DNA of 35,743 nucleotides from positions 1-35,743 of the IMG/VR virus record IMGVR_UViG_3300045996_004599, one strand, 5' to 3'. Below the pieces are notes generated by a model. That model made no database searches. It had not been told where the DNA came from and saw only the letters and a list, made by a program, of their open reading frames with translations. Source of the stretch: a virus. Every line of letters starts with the position of its first letter. Position 1 is the stretch's first letter. Made by a program: the position numbers and the translations under genes. Below are positions 8,080-16,394 of the stretch, one piece after another.

Positions 8080-8106
8080 AAAAAAGGCGGCGTTTGTTGC
8101 GCCGCC
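8080..8106 (-). terminator. Hairpin terminator inside the head module
   Basis: A perfect 7-bp GC-only stem (GGCGGCG/CGCCGCC, 8086-8092 with 8100-8106) and a 7-base loop are followed on the minus strand by six Ts (8085-8080). On the plus side a T-run (8110-8115) also follows, so it may act both ways. It separates capsid/decoration genes from the portal, fibre and lysis genes. Confidence 0.8.
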
Positions 8107-8130
8107 CTATTTTTTAGTAAAATGTGAATG

Positions 8131-8724
8131 TTAAGCTGCTACCACCCAAAGAGCTTCAACGGCTGCTATTGTAGCGGCGTAGTCGTACACATTTGTCACC
8201 TCAACGGCGAACGTCTTTGGCAAATGCGGCTCCGGGTATTCTTCCTCATTCGCAAGAGTGAAGTTGAACACGCCATCGTTGGCGGCTGTATCCCTTACGG
8301 CTCCGGCTGCAATGCTCAAGCCCTGATCCCATCCGTAAATCTCGATACGGGCATCGCCTGTCTTCTGTAGGTTCTCTACAATGGCGATCACTTTACCACC
8401 TAACAAAGCCTCAGCCTGTATTTTAGTGGCAATATCCCATGTCATGATAGCGGTAGCAATCTCATGCTTCCAGTAAGTACCGTATGGACGGTTAACGCTG
8501 GTTGCACGGGGCTTGTGAGTGTTTTTGTACACCTCGAACTTATAGCCCTTCTTGCCTGTTTTCAGAACAATTTCAGAAACAACCTGCGGGTTTGTAGCAT
8601 CATACACCACGCTATCAATGTCTTCCTGATTGATTAGGGTAATAATGGTGCTAACACCCGCTACAGGCTTATTGTCGCAATCGTTCAGCAGGTCGCCGCT
8701 TATTTTATCGCATAAAGTTGGCAT
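8131..8724 (-). CDS. Virion structural protein (decoration or tail-tube-like)
   Basis: A 197-residue protein starting MPTLCDKISGDLLNDCDNK. I chose 8724 because AAGGAG lies about 10 bases before it; the frame stays open upstream to 8778 over sequence with no coding look. The body is beta-rich (GVSTIITLINQEDI, IVLKTGKKGYKFEVYKN, GDARIEIYGWDQG) and ends in a helix. It directly follows the capsid gene and precedes a strong hairpin, as expected for an abundant virion protein. Whether it is a head decoration or tail tube protein cannot be told from sequence. Confidence 0.65.
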   Translation of the reverse strand: MPTLCDKISGDLLNDCDNKPVAGVSTIITLINQEDIDSVVYDATNPQVVSEIVLKTGKKGYKFEVYKNTHKPRATSVNRPYGTYWKHEIATAIMTWDIATKIQAEALLGGKVIAIVENLQKTGDARIEIYGWDQGLSIAAGAVRDTAANDGVFNFTLANEEEYPEPHLPKTFAVEVTNVYDYAATIAAVEALWVVAA

Positions 8725-8746
8725 AATGATTTTTCTCCTTTCTTGA

Positions 8747-9820
8747 TTAGTAAGCTGCCTGAACCAGGTAATCTTCAATAACCTTCACATCCATTTTGTA
8801 AAGACCTTTGATGTTTGAAGTCTCCGACATTTTATCGTAGAATACATCGAAATCTTTAGGGCCAACGGCGGTATCGAAACCGATTGGAAGGTTTGCTTTG
8901 GTTGACATGATTGCACGGTGTGGCAGATAATACTTAGTCCCGTTGTCAAAGTCAGACTGGATAACATCATCCCACTGGTCCATTACATACACAGGAACGC
9001 CCATGATCGTAAGTGAATCAATGCCGCTTTCTAAGCGAGTGTAAGCAAGTTCGATGTTTGTAACTGACACACGCTCCCGGATGTACTGATCAGTTAAGCT
9101 ACGAGTTGCCCAGATAGCTTTATCAGCACTTGCACGTAAACGCCTGTCTGCATTCATTACAAGGTTCTGAAGGATTCCTGTAGCTACTTTGTTAGTAGTG
9201 TCATCATCATCAAAAGCCTGCGCTGCGTAGCTTACGCCTGCATTGTTTGCGATTGTGGTTTTACGTGAAGCATCACCTGCAACGATTGCGAAGATTTGCT
9301 TCCAGAAACCGTCAAGCATTGTGTAGTCCAAAGGCTCAACACCTGCGGTTAAGTTACCGCCATCGGCAACATTATCGGCTGCTGTGTCTGCAAACCAAGC
9401 AATACGAAGCGCATCTTTTACGCCTGCATCGCCAACTTCATCAACTAACCATTGTGAGAAAATCTCAGTAGTTGTCAAATCTGGTTTGTCTTTACCTACA
9501 TTCAGGTAGTACACCATGAATGTCTGTTCAAACTGATCCCAGCACTCCGACAACCAAATTTTAAGGTTAACCGGGTCCCAGAACTTTTCTGAAAGCGGGA
9601 TGTTTTTGTCGAGCTTGCCGTTTCCACAACCCAGGTCTTTTCTGGTGATTTTGGAAAGGTGCCCTAAAATGGCAATCTGTTGTTTTGCAACAATGCCAGA
9701 GCGTACATCGTGGAGTTGTTCCATAGTTGGATACTCTACCATTTGCTCAATAACGGCTTCCGCAAATGCCCGGATTTCGGTGCCGTTAAACGTTAAATCT
9801 GATGGGTCAATTACAGCCAT
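8747..9820 (-). CDS. Major capsid protein
   Basis: A 357-residue protein starting MAVIDPSDLTFNGTEIRAF. It has a helical N-arm, a QFEQTFMVYYLNVGKDKPDL segment, a mid-part with ADRRLRASADKAIWATRSLT, and a C-terminal IMGVPVYVMDQWDDVI typical of Bacteroidetes phage capsid proteins with the HK97 fold. The start overlaps the protease stop by one base (TAATG), the usual protease-capsid junction. Its size and position between protease and decoration-like genes agree with the assignment. Confidence 0.85.
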   Translation of the reverse strand: MAVIDPSDLTFNGTEIRAFAEAVIEQMVEYPTMEQLHDVRSGIVAKQQIAILGHLSKITRKDLGCGNGKLDKNIPLSEKFWDPVNLKIWLSECWDQFEQTFMVYYLNVGKDKPDLTTTEIFSQWLVDEVGDAGVKDALRIAWFADTAADNVADGGNLTAGVEPLDYTMLDGFWKQIFAIVAGDASRKTTIANNAGVSYAAQAFDDDDTTNKVATGILQNLVMNADRRLRASADKAIWATRSLTDQYIRERVSVTNIELAYTRLESGIDSLTIMGVPVYVMDQWDDVIQSDFDNGTKYYLPHRAIMSTKANLPIGFDTAVGPKDFDVFYDKMSETSNIKGLYKMDVKVIEDYLVQAAY

Positions 9821-10992
9821 TATTTCTTGTTTTTAGTGGGTTTTACAAATTTTGATTCAGGTTTATTTTCTTCTGGTTTGGTGAAATTCTGAGTGCGGTC
9901 TTTGGGAACGAACTTTGATTTCAGGTCTTTGATCTGCTTGATTGCTTCGTTTGAGGCGTTCAATGCTGTAGTAGCTTCGTTAAGTTGATTTTCTTTCTCA
10001 GCTAATTGGCTTTCAAGTTCTGCGATACGGGCGTTCAATGCTTCGTTATCGGTGTTTTCATCTTCAATCACAGCTTCTGCAATAGCTGTTACAAGCCCTG
10101 CGGCAACTGTAACTGTCCTGCCGTCTGCCAATACGTGATCGCCGTCTGCTGCTGGTTCGGTCATTGCCTCATCGTTAAAGACTGCGGTGCCTTCAGCTAA
10201 GTCGCCTGTGTAGTACAAGCTTGTGCCGTCCTCTTTCTCAGAGGACGCGTTTTCAATTGTTACTTCTTCTTCCTTTTCCTCGTTTTTGAAAAGGTTAGAG
10301 AATAAGTTTTTAATGTCTTTCAACAGGCTGGTATTCTCTTTCAGCGATGTTTGAAGTTCTTTGCTCATATCTGTGATTTTTAGTGCTTTATTAGCATATG
10401 CCCTTGTTTTGGCATCTGCGTTTTGAAAAAGGTGTTTGAATAGGTTTTCTGCTATTGTGGTTTCAGTAATGGTTTTATCCATCCTGTCTGCGAAGCCGAA
10501 TGATATTGCTTCAGTAGGTGTCATGTAGGTTTCAGCATTTATCATGTCATTGATAATCGCTGTGTCTAAGCCGGTCTTTGCTACATAAATAGAAGCAAGT
10601 ACAGCCTGGATCTGATCTAAGGTTAGAGCCTCCCGTTTTAAGTCCTCAGCATCCATTGAGCCGTAAAACCACGGGTCTATGCTCGGCTTGTGGATCATTA
10701 GCATAGCAGCTTCACAAATGATAATCTCCTGTCCTGCCATAGCGATAATGCTGGCAATGCTTGCTGCTATCCCTTCAATCCGTACTGTTACTTTCTTAGG
10801 GTGGTTTTTCAGGGCGTTATAAATCGCCCATCCATCGAATACGAACCCACCGCCTGAATGAATCCTAACTAAAAGCTCATCTTCTTTAGCAGCTTCTATT
10901 TTGGCGATAACGTTATTGGCAGACAATTCGCCAACTCCAATGAAGGAGCTATCCCAAAAATCGCAAGAATCGTAAAGAAGGATTTCAGTCAT
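9820..10992 (-). CDS. ClpP-like head maturation protease fused to scaffold-like tail
   Basis: A 390-residue protein. Residues 1-175 are an S14 ClpP-fold protease: IHSGGGFVFDG, then GIAASIAS with nucleophile Ser78, and MIHKPS with His101. The acidic residue region reads NAETYMTPTEAISFGFADR, as in many phage Clp-like proteases. Residues about 205-300 are acidic and low complexity; about 315-365 form a coiled coil (IAELESQLAEKENQLNEAT), with a Lys-rich end. Protease plus scaffold in one chain is a known capsid assembly layout. A palindromic leader at 11002-11023 sits 10 bases upstream of the ATG. Confidence 0.85.
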   Translation of the reverse strand: MTEILLYDSCDFWDSSFIGVGELSANNVIAKIEAAKEDELLVRIHSGGGFVFDGWAIYNALKNHPKKVTVRIEGIAASIASIIAMAGQEIIICEAAMLMIHKPSIDPWFYGSMDAEDLKREALTLDQIQAVLASIYVAKTGLDTAIINDMINAETYMTPTEAISFGFADRMDKTITETTIAENLFKHLFQNADAKTRAYANKALKITDMSKELQTSLKENTSLLKDIKNLFSNLFKNEEKEEEVTIENASSEKEDGTSLYYTGDLAEGTAVFNDEAMTEPAADGDHVLADGRTVTVAAGLVTAIAEAVIEDENTDNEALNARIAELESQLAEKENQLNEATTALNASNEAIKQIKDLKSKFVPKDRTQNFTKPEENKPESKFVKPTKNKK

Positions 10993-11001
10993 GTTTATTA
11001 C

Positions 11002-11023
11002 AAATATTTCATTTGAAATATTT
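11002..11023. promoter_or_regulatory. Palindromic leader/operator, copy 1
   Basis: A perfect inverted repeat: 10-base arms AAATATTTCA and TGAAATATTT around TT. It lies between the divergent protease start (10992) and the plus-strand cassette (11070). On the minus strand it is followed by GTAATA and then the ATG. The same element recurs before the gene starting at 18906. It could be a dimer-binding DNA site or an RNA hairpin near a ribosome site. Confidence 0.65.
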
Positions 11024-11049
11024 TTTTATAAATGTCGCAGGGAAATCAG

Positions 11050-11057
11050 TAATTTTG
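11050..11057 (+). promoter_or_regulatory. Candidate -7 promoter box for plus-strand cassette
   Basis: TAATTTTG matches the Bacteroidetes -7 consensus TAnnTTTG and lies 12 bases before the ATG of the cassette. No clear TTTG -33 box is seen at the usual distance, so this is a partial match. Confidence 0.4.
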
Positions 11058-11069
11058 TTGTAGGTAATA

Positions 11070-11306
11070 ATGCAACAGAAAACAGCTCACACCATTTTAA
11101 CTGAGTTAGAATCTAATGGAGATTTGAAGGTCTTGGTGGCGAATGGGTTTTGCTTCCCTTCTGTGATCAGGAACCTGGAACTTTACCGCTATGTGGATGC
11201 CCGGATTAAAACAGGAACACCAAAGATGAAGGCTGTTTTAGATGCTGAAGTGGAATTTAAGATGTGTGAACGGGCGGTTTATAATGTGCTTAATAGTTTT
11301 AAATAA
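11070..11306 (+). CDS. Small plus-strand cassette protein A
   Basis: A 78-residue protein starting MQQKTAHTILTELESNGDL. It is mostly helical, and residues about 50-76 (TPKMKAVLDAEVEFKMCERAVYNVL) resemble a helix-turn-helix, so a DNA-binding role is possible. It lies on the opposite strand to the whole late operon, between protease and tape measure, with its own -7-like box and a palindrome upstream. The next plus-strand gene starts 5 bases after its stop. Family not recognised; a regulator or a moron-type gene are both possible. Confidence 0.65.
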   Translation: MQQKTAHTILTELESNGDLKVLVANGFCFPSVIRNLELYRYVDARIKTGTPKMKAVLDAEVEFKMCERAVYNVLNSFK

Positions 11307-11311
11307 CTGCT

Positions 11312-11485
11312 ATGAATGGTGAACAATTGGGAAAAGAACTCCCTCCCGGTGTCGAATTGTTATTTGACCACATGGAGAGGCGATATTATATACACGTTCA
11401 GGAAAGCAATTTTTTTGCCCGGGTTAACCCTAAGCGGCATAAAAAATATGGACACCTGTTTTATAAGATAAGTGGGGTTAAATAG
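11312..11485 (+). CDS. Small plus-strand cassette protein B
   Basis: A 57-residue protein starting MNGEQLGKELPPGVELLFDH. It is basic and aromatic (ERRYYIHVQESNFFARVNP, then KRHKKYGHLFYKISGV), with a small beta-type look. The ATG is 5 bases after protein A, so they form an operon, and its end overlaps the tape-measure stop tail-to-tail by 8 bases. No known family; the strand and the pair arrangement suggest a separately acquired unit. Confidence 0.6.
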   Translation: MNGEQLGKELPPGVELLFDHMERRYYIHVQESNFFARVNPKRHKKYGHLFYKISGVK

Positions 11486-14066
11486 TCGCATTATTCACCA
11501 CAGCATTGCTTCTTTGCTGTGCGCTTGTAACATCCCTCACATCAGTAATGATATTCACAGCCGATAAACCCGCTATCATAGCGTTAGTCATATCGAATTG
11601 AGCGGAAATACTATCGCTAATACCGCCAACGTAACTACCTGAAGCAATACCACCTGAAGCCATTGCAAAGCCGGGAGCCAAAGCCCTCCCACCGTGAGCC
11701 ACGTTGATAGCTGATAAGGTGGCAAGTGCAAACGGATTCCGCACCGCTTCTGCAACGATTACAGCCTCTCCGCTTCTTAGCCGTGCGTTTGTATTGTCCG
11801 TACGTGAATAGCCCGGCAAAACGCTTCCTTTGCCGTCACTTTCAAAAACACCACCCTCGGCAAATCCTTTAGGCATAGATGTTAAGGATTTAGCGGCTGC
11901 GATACCTGCTGCGAGTGCTGATAACGTTGCGAAGATTGCCCCAATGTTTAGCGGGAATACAAGCTTACCCTGCGAAACAATAGACTTGACTTGTTCCTGA
12001 ATAATTAAAACGTTATTCCTTAACTGCTGTGCGGCATCGAGCTTGGCAGATACTTCGGCGGCGATCTTAGCGGCTAAAGTATTCTTTCCAACAACTCCCT
12101 GAAATAGCGTGCTGAATTGTTGAATACGGGCAACCTTATTGTTAAAGACCGCTTCATCTAACTTATCCTGATCGAATTGATTTTTTGCATAAACTTCTAA
12201 AAGAGCCTCGGCATTGCCTTGCGCTGCTTCCAGATCCATTTCAAATTTCGCATCTAAAAACTGTTGCCGTGCTTCTAATTCCTGTTCCGGCGTTTGGGCG
12301 GTGTCGATAGCTAATTGCGCCCGTGCCGCTTCATCTTTTAAGAATTGTTCAAGGTCTTTATCCCTAAGCTCCTTATTGAGCTTGGCGGTTTCTTCTCGCT
12401 GCGATTTTTGAAGCTCTTGCCTCTGTGCGAACTGCTGCCTTAATACTTCGTCTTGTTTGAGGTCGCCTAAAGCTAACGCCGCAATGGTCTGATCAATCTG
12501 TTTATCAAGATTGGCAAGTTCTCTTTTATGGTTTACCTCTAAAGTTTGCTGTTTTCTTAATCCTTCATCCTGAATGTTAGCAATCTCTAAATCAATAGTC
12601 TTGTTGGTTTCGGAAATGATAAGCTCGTTGTATTCGATAATCTTTTGCAAGTCCTCAACTTCAAACTGCCGGCGCACGGCCTGCAGCCGGGCAACCCGCT
12701 CCCGTTCCAATGTTTCGGTAGTCCTGCCAAACTGCTTGTACTTAACTACCTTCTCATCAATATCGTGGTTAATATCATTGATCTCTTTTTGACGAACGCC
12801 AACGATTAGGTTTGCAATATTGGTTTCGCTGTCGAGCCGTGCCTGATCTGCTGCCTGCAGCTTTTGGTTTGATTCCTCGCGTTTCTTGGTGGCCGCTTCG
12901 TTTAGCTTTTCCTGACGTGCATTAAGCTTTTCGGCTTTGGCGGCATCGGTTTGCCTTGATTGGTCAATTTTAGCGTAAAGGTCGTTTAGCTTGTTATAAT
13001 CTTCATCCCGAGCCTGCCCGTTCTTTTCTTTCATCTTGATTAAAGACTGTTGCGCCTTAATCTCATTGCCGATTGATTGTTGGGTAAGCTGGTCAGCTTT
13101 CTTATAGAATGATTCAGCCTGTTTCAAGCTATCGGCATCGCCTTTGGCACGTAATACGGCTGCATCAGCACGTAATTTAGACGCTTGTTTGTTCAATTCT
13201 CGCCCGGCATCTTCTGCGTTCTGCTCTAACGTCTTGATATTAACTCCCTGATTGAAGCCTTCCTTAACAGTTTCCCCGAATTTCTTAACGTTATCCAAGA
13301 TATTCCCGCTCAAAAGTGACTTGAAATCCTTCAAAGCTTGCATCGGATTGGTGAAAATGTTCACCAGGAACTCACCAACCTTAGTAAGTGGTGTGATAAA
13401 TGCCTGAAAAGCACCTTTTAATCCGGCAATTCCACGCTCTAACTGCTCCGCTCCCTTCTCTGTTGAGGCAAAATAAGCTACTAAACTGGCAATTAACGGG
13501 ATTATTAAGCCTATCCCGGTAGCTGCTAATGCAAATTTGAAGCCTTGAAGCCCTGTAATAGCAGGTTTGATCACTCCTGAAAGTGAACCCAAGCCGTCTG
13601 TGTATTGGCTTAACCCCGGAACAGCCCCAACAATCTCTTGTCCTGCGCTTTTAAAGGTATCCCGGTAGTTACCAACGTTCCTGCGGTTGTCGCCTACTGC
13701 CTTTTCGTTAACCTTCAGCTCATCAGATATTGCCCGGATTTGGGTTTGAAAGGCTTTGCCTTGTAAAGTATTATCCCGTTCCTCTTTTGAGAGTGAGTTA
13801 TACTGCTGAGTAACTAAAGCAAGTTGCGCCCGAAGCTGGTTGTTTGAACCTATCTCGGATTGTGATAGCTGCAAATAGCTTTTCTGTTCGGCTTGTAATG
13901 TCCGTAACATTTGGGCGTTCTGAACATACGAGGCAGAATTTTCATCGCCCGAAGCTTTCAAAGCCTTCTGCTCATCCTTAATCGCTTTGATGCTATTGGC
14001 TAATTCCTTAGCCTTTTTTGCTGCATCTTCTGCGTTGATGTTTACATCTATTATTACGCTCGCCAT
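11478..14066 (-). CDS. Tail tape measure protein
   Basis: An 862-residue protein that sets tail length and helps DNA entry. The first 130 residues are a coiled coil (NSIKAIKDEQKALKASGDEN and following). Residues about 176-200 form a strongly hydrophobic stretch (GIGLIIPLIASLVAYFA). Residues about 280-660 are very long charged helices rich in Gln, Glu, Lys and Arg, followed by another hydrophobic region (about 700-735) and a Gly-rich C-terminus. This pattern is characteristic. At about 1.5 Angstrom per residue it predicts a tail near 130 nm. It abuts the tail-tip gene upstream by one base. Confidence 0.9.
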   Translation of the reverse strand: MASVIIDVNINAEDAAKKAKELANSIKAIKDEQKALKASGDENSASYVQNAQMLRTLQAEQKSYLQLSQSEIGSNNQLRAQLALVTQQYNSLSKEERDNTLQGKAFQTQIRAISDELKVNEKAVGDNRRNVGNYRDTFKSAGQEIVGAVPGLSQYTDGLGSLSGVIKPAITGLQGFKFALAATGIGLIIPLIASLVAYFASTEKGAEQLERGIAGLKGAFQAFITPLTKVGEFLVNIFTNPMQALKDFKSLLSGNILDNVKKFGETVKEGFNQGVNIKTLEQNAEDAGRELNKQASKLRADAAVLRAKGDADSLKQAESFYKKADQLTQQSIGNEIKAQQSLIKMKEKNGQARDEDYNKLNDLYAKIDQSRQTDAAKAEKLNARQEKLNEAATKKREESNQKLQAADQARLDSETNIANLIVGVRQKEINDINHDIDEKVVKYKQFGRTTETLERERVARLQAVRRQFEVEDLQKIIEYNELIISETNKTIDLEIANIQDEGLRKQQTLEVNHKRELANLDKQIDQTIAALALGDLKQDEVLRQQFAQRQELQKSQREETAKLNKELRDKDLEQFLKDEAARAQLAIDTAQTPEQELEARQQFLDAKFEMDLEAAQGNAEALLEVYAKNQFDQDKLDEAVFNNKVARIQQFSTLFQGVVGKNTLAAKIAAEVSAKLDAAQQLRNNVLIIQEQVKSIVSQGKLVFPLNIGAIFATLSALAAGIAAAKSLTSMPKGFAEGGVFESDGKGSVLPGYSRTDNTNARLRSGEAVIVAEAVRNPFALATLSAINVAHGGRALAPGFAMASGGIASGSYVGGISDSISAQFDMTNAMIAGLSAVNIITDVRDVTSAQQRSNAVVNNATI

Positions 14067-15985
14067 TATTGTAGTTTTACTAAGCTGATTTTACATTCTT
14101 CGCCGGCGATATAATCAAACACGCCGTTATTATAGTAGTATGCCCCGGTGTTTTTATCGAAGATTGGCAGGGTAAAGTCCAACGTTTGAAGGTCGGTCGG
14201 TTTTAATAAGATGTTCCGGTTCATTACGAACGGGCGGTAAAGCATCCTTAGAATCTCCGGGTAATGCTCATCAAACAACTCTTGATAGGAAAGACCGCTT
14301 TTGCCTGTGGCTGTGAAGTACGGCAAAGAGATAGTGTTTGCGCTTTGTGTGTTCGCTCCATCGGTAAAAATTATCGTAGTGTTTACCTTTTCATCTACTA
14401 AAATCCGAGGTTCCGTTTTGGTCTTGAACTCTAAAGAGGTGAGCGCATCTTCAATCTTCTTAATTTGAGCAACGGAAACGCCGCTCATCTTCATGACGGA
14501 AACAGAAGCCGCGAACTTTGAGGTGAATAAATCAACATCGGTTTTTAAGGTTTGATTGTCAAAAACCATAACCCCCCGACCCGTGGCATCTGGAACCGCG
14601 TTATCCTTTTTATAGTTGCCGTAATTGTTTATACCGTACGATCCGAAAGAGTAATCAATATCAGGCGGCGAATCGGTAAACTTTTCAGTCCAATCTAAAG
14701 CCTGGTATTTATTATAATAAACTTCTTCCATGTTCACTAACCGGATGTGCTTTCGGTAGTTGTCCGGCACCACGATAAGACCGAAATTTTGGAGGAAATC
14801 CTTAAAGAAATCCTTTTGGCTGATGTCTGGTAGTGTTGCCTCGAGCTGAACAGGTTGACCGAATATCACTTCAGTAGGCTGATAAGTGATTGACACCTGT
14901 GCGCCGGGATAAAGGTGTCCGACTATTCGCTGAGTGTCGGGATCGTTATGCCATGCAATGCGGATTTTATCGCCAGCTTCTAAATCTACATCGGCTTCTA
15001 AAACCTGATCGGCATACACAATATCGGTAAATTCCTGCCCGGCTATGTGCTGGTTTTCAGCAACGGTTGACCATGTAGAGCCGTTCCATTTTTCAATGCG
15101 TACAACGATGTAAGGAGTGCTGCCACCCTTGTACTGATCTCTCACCATAATCGTATATGGAGCCATCCGAACCTTTGCTTTCATGGTAGCCGGTGCGGTG
15201 TATTCTGTGCCGCTCCAATGATTGCCGGGGTCGGTTGTGAAGTCATCAGGGAAACTTGCCACGCCATCCCTGACATCATTGCTAAATTCCTGGTCAACTA
15301 AAGTTTTTGCTGAAGCGGAAAAAGTATTGGCAGCATTTATAAAACTTTGCCCGTGTTCAAACTTATCGTTAGAAAAAGGGATAGTTGATTTGGTATATCG
15401 TATGTCGGTCGGTTCGCCTTGTACGGAATAACCAGCTTCAGCGATTATCTTTTGAATGATGGTCTTTCTGAAGGTTGCCGGGCGTAGCTGCTTGACGTTT
15501 ACCGACCGTTCCGTTTCGCTTATAGAGCCGTAATCAATAACACTCCATGTATAGCCATCGGTGTTGGCTTGAGACGCTACAATAGTCGCCAAATCCCATG
15601 TATGTTCATAAGCAGATAAATCTAAATCCCGGATAGACTTGCCTTCGAGTAAATCAAAGAAGCCAATTAATCCCGAAAGAGCCTGAACACTGATGAAGTC
15701 TTTGCAGCTTGTGATCAAAGCTATCCCATTTGTCAAAATCTCTATCCCATCCTGAACGATCTTGCAAGTGTTCTTTCGGTACGGCTGAAGTCCAATGATT
15801 GAACCCGTGTCTGGAAAGCCGCAAGCACGACGGTTATTCTGCGTTAACGGAAGCTTGAAATTATTAGTCGTGAAAGCCTGCCTATCTTTTAGCTCGGCAA
15901 GGTTGTTGACCTCGTAAGACAGGGCAATAGGATTATCCTTTTCGGATAAGTCGCAAAGAATTCCGTTGATGTAAAGTTCTTTCAC
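14066..15985 (-). CDS. Large tail-tip/distal tail protein
   Basis: A 639-residue protein starting at a GTG (MKELYINGILCDLSEKD). The start is fixed by a GTGA overlap with the micro-protein upstream. The N-terminal third (LAELKDRQAFTTNNFKLPLT, TCKIVQDGIEILTNGIA) is typical of Bacteroidetes phage tail proteins that lie next to the tape measure. The middle (about 230-370) contains a carbohydrate-binding-like beta module (WSGTEYTAPATMKAKVRM, PYIVVRIEKWNGSTWS), and the C-terminal third is a further tail domain. Likely part of the tail-tip or hub complex; exact equivalent unknown. Confidence 0.75.
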   Translation of the reverse strand: MKELYINGILCDLSEKDNPIALSYEVNNLAELKDRQAFTTNNFKLPLTQNNRRACGFPDTGSIIGLQPYRKNTCKIVQDGIEILTNGIALITSCKDFISVQALSGLIGFFDLLEGKSIRDLDLSAYEHTWDLATIVASQANTDGYTWSVIDYGSISETERSVNVKQLRPATFRKTIIQKIIAEAGYSVQGEPTDIRYTKSTIPFSNDKFEHGQSFINAANTFSASAKTLVDQEFSNDVRDGVASFPDDFTTDPGNHWSGTEYTAPATMKAKVRMAPYTIMVRDQYKGGSTPYIVVRIEKWNGSTWSTVAENQHIAGQEFTDIVYADQVLEADVDLEAGDKIRIAWHNDPDTQRIVGHLYPGAQVSITYQPTEVIFGQPVQLEATLPDISQKDFFKDFLQNFGLIVVPDNYRKHIRLVNMEEVYYNKYQALDWTEKFTDSPPDIDYSFGSYGINNYGNYKKDNAVPDATGRGVMVFDNQTLKTDVDLFTSKFAASVSVMKMSGVSVAQIKKIEDALTSLEFKTKTEPRILVDEKVNTTIIFTDGANTQSANTISLPYFTATGKSGLSYQELFDEHYPEILRMLYRPFVMNRNILLKPTDLQTLDFTLPIFDKNTGAYYYNNGVFDYIAGEECKISLVKLQ

Positions 15986-16053
15986 TTCGCTTTATATTGT
16001 GAGGCGATAAACCAAAGGCTGATGATGATTAACAGGATGCCAACGATTATCAT
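15982..16053 (-). CDS. 23-residue membrane micro-protein in tail module
   Basis: A short frame starting MIIVGILLIIISLWFIA and ending SQYKAK: one hydrophobic helix with a positive tail. Its ATG overlaps the upstream stop (ATGA, 16050-16053) and its TGA overlaps the next gene's GTG start (GTGA, 15982-15985). Being joined by 4-base overlaps on both sides in an operon where such coupling is the rule supports translation. No function is known. Confidence 0.55.
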   Translation of the reverse strand: MIIVGILLIIISLWFIASQYKAK

Positions 16054-16394
16054 TTCAATTTGATAAAAGCCTCCAAAACCTTATCGAAGTTTGCCTGAGT
16101 ACTTTTAAGATGCTCCTTTGTAGCAACCAACTGACCCTCATTATTGTCCTGAACCTTTGTTCTTATACCCAATGATGCTGCCTGGTCTGAAATCAACTGA
16201 ATAAATGTTTCCCCTACCCTCAATGGCATCTCTAAAAATGGTTTGTACTCTCCGGCGATGCCTTCAGTCATTTCGGTTACAATTACATCGTTCCCATCAT
16301 AATGGTAATTGCTTCGATACCGCCCTGAATTGTCAATCATGTAGATTTGGATTCGATCTCTAAATCTATCTCGTTCAATAAATAACTCTATCAT
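16050..16394 (-). CDS. Hypothetical tail-module protein
   Basis: A 114-residue protein starting MIELFIERDRFRDRIQIYMI. It is beta-rich at the start and helical at the end (STQANFDKVLEAFIKLK). It sits between the SprB-containing protein and the membrane micro-protein with ATGA overlaps on both sides, so it belongs to the tail operon. LRVGETFIQLISDQAASLGI may be a helical packing segment. Family not recognised. Confidence 0.65.
   Translation of the reverse strand: MIELFIERDRFRDRIQIYMIDNSGRYRSNYHYDGNDVIVTEMTEGIAGEYKPFLEMPLRVGETFIQLISDQAASLGIRTKVQDNNEGQLVATKEHLKSTQANFDKVLEAFIKLK

Noticed and set aside
8725-8778. N-terminal extension of the decoration-like protein to 8778
   Set aside because: AAGGAG lies correctly before the ATG at 8724, and the extension overlaps the capsid end with no coding look.
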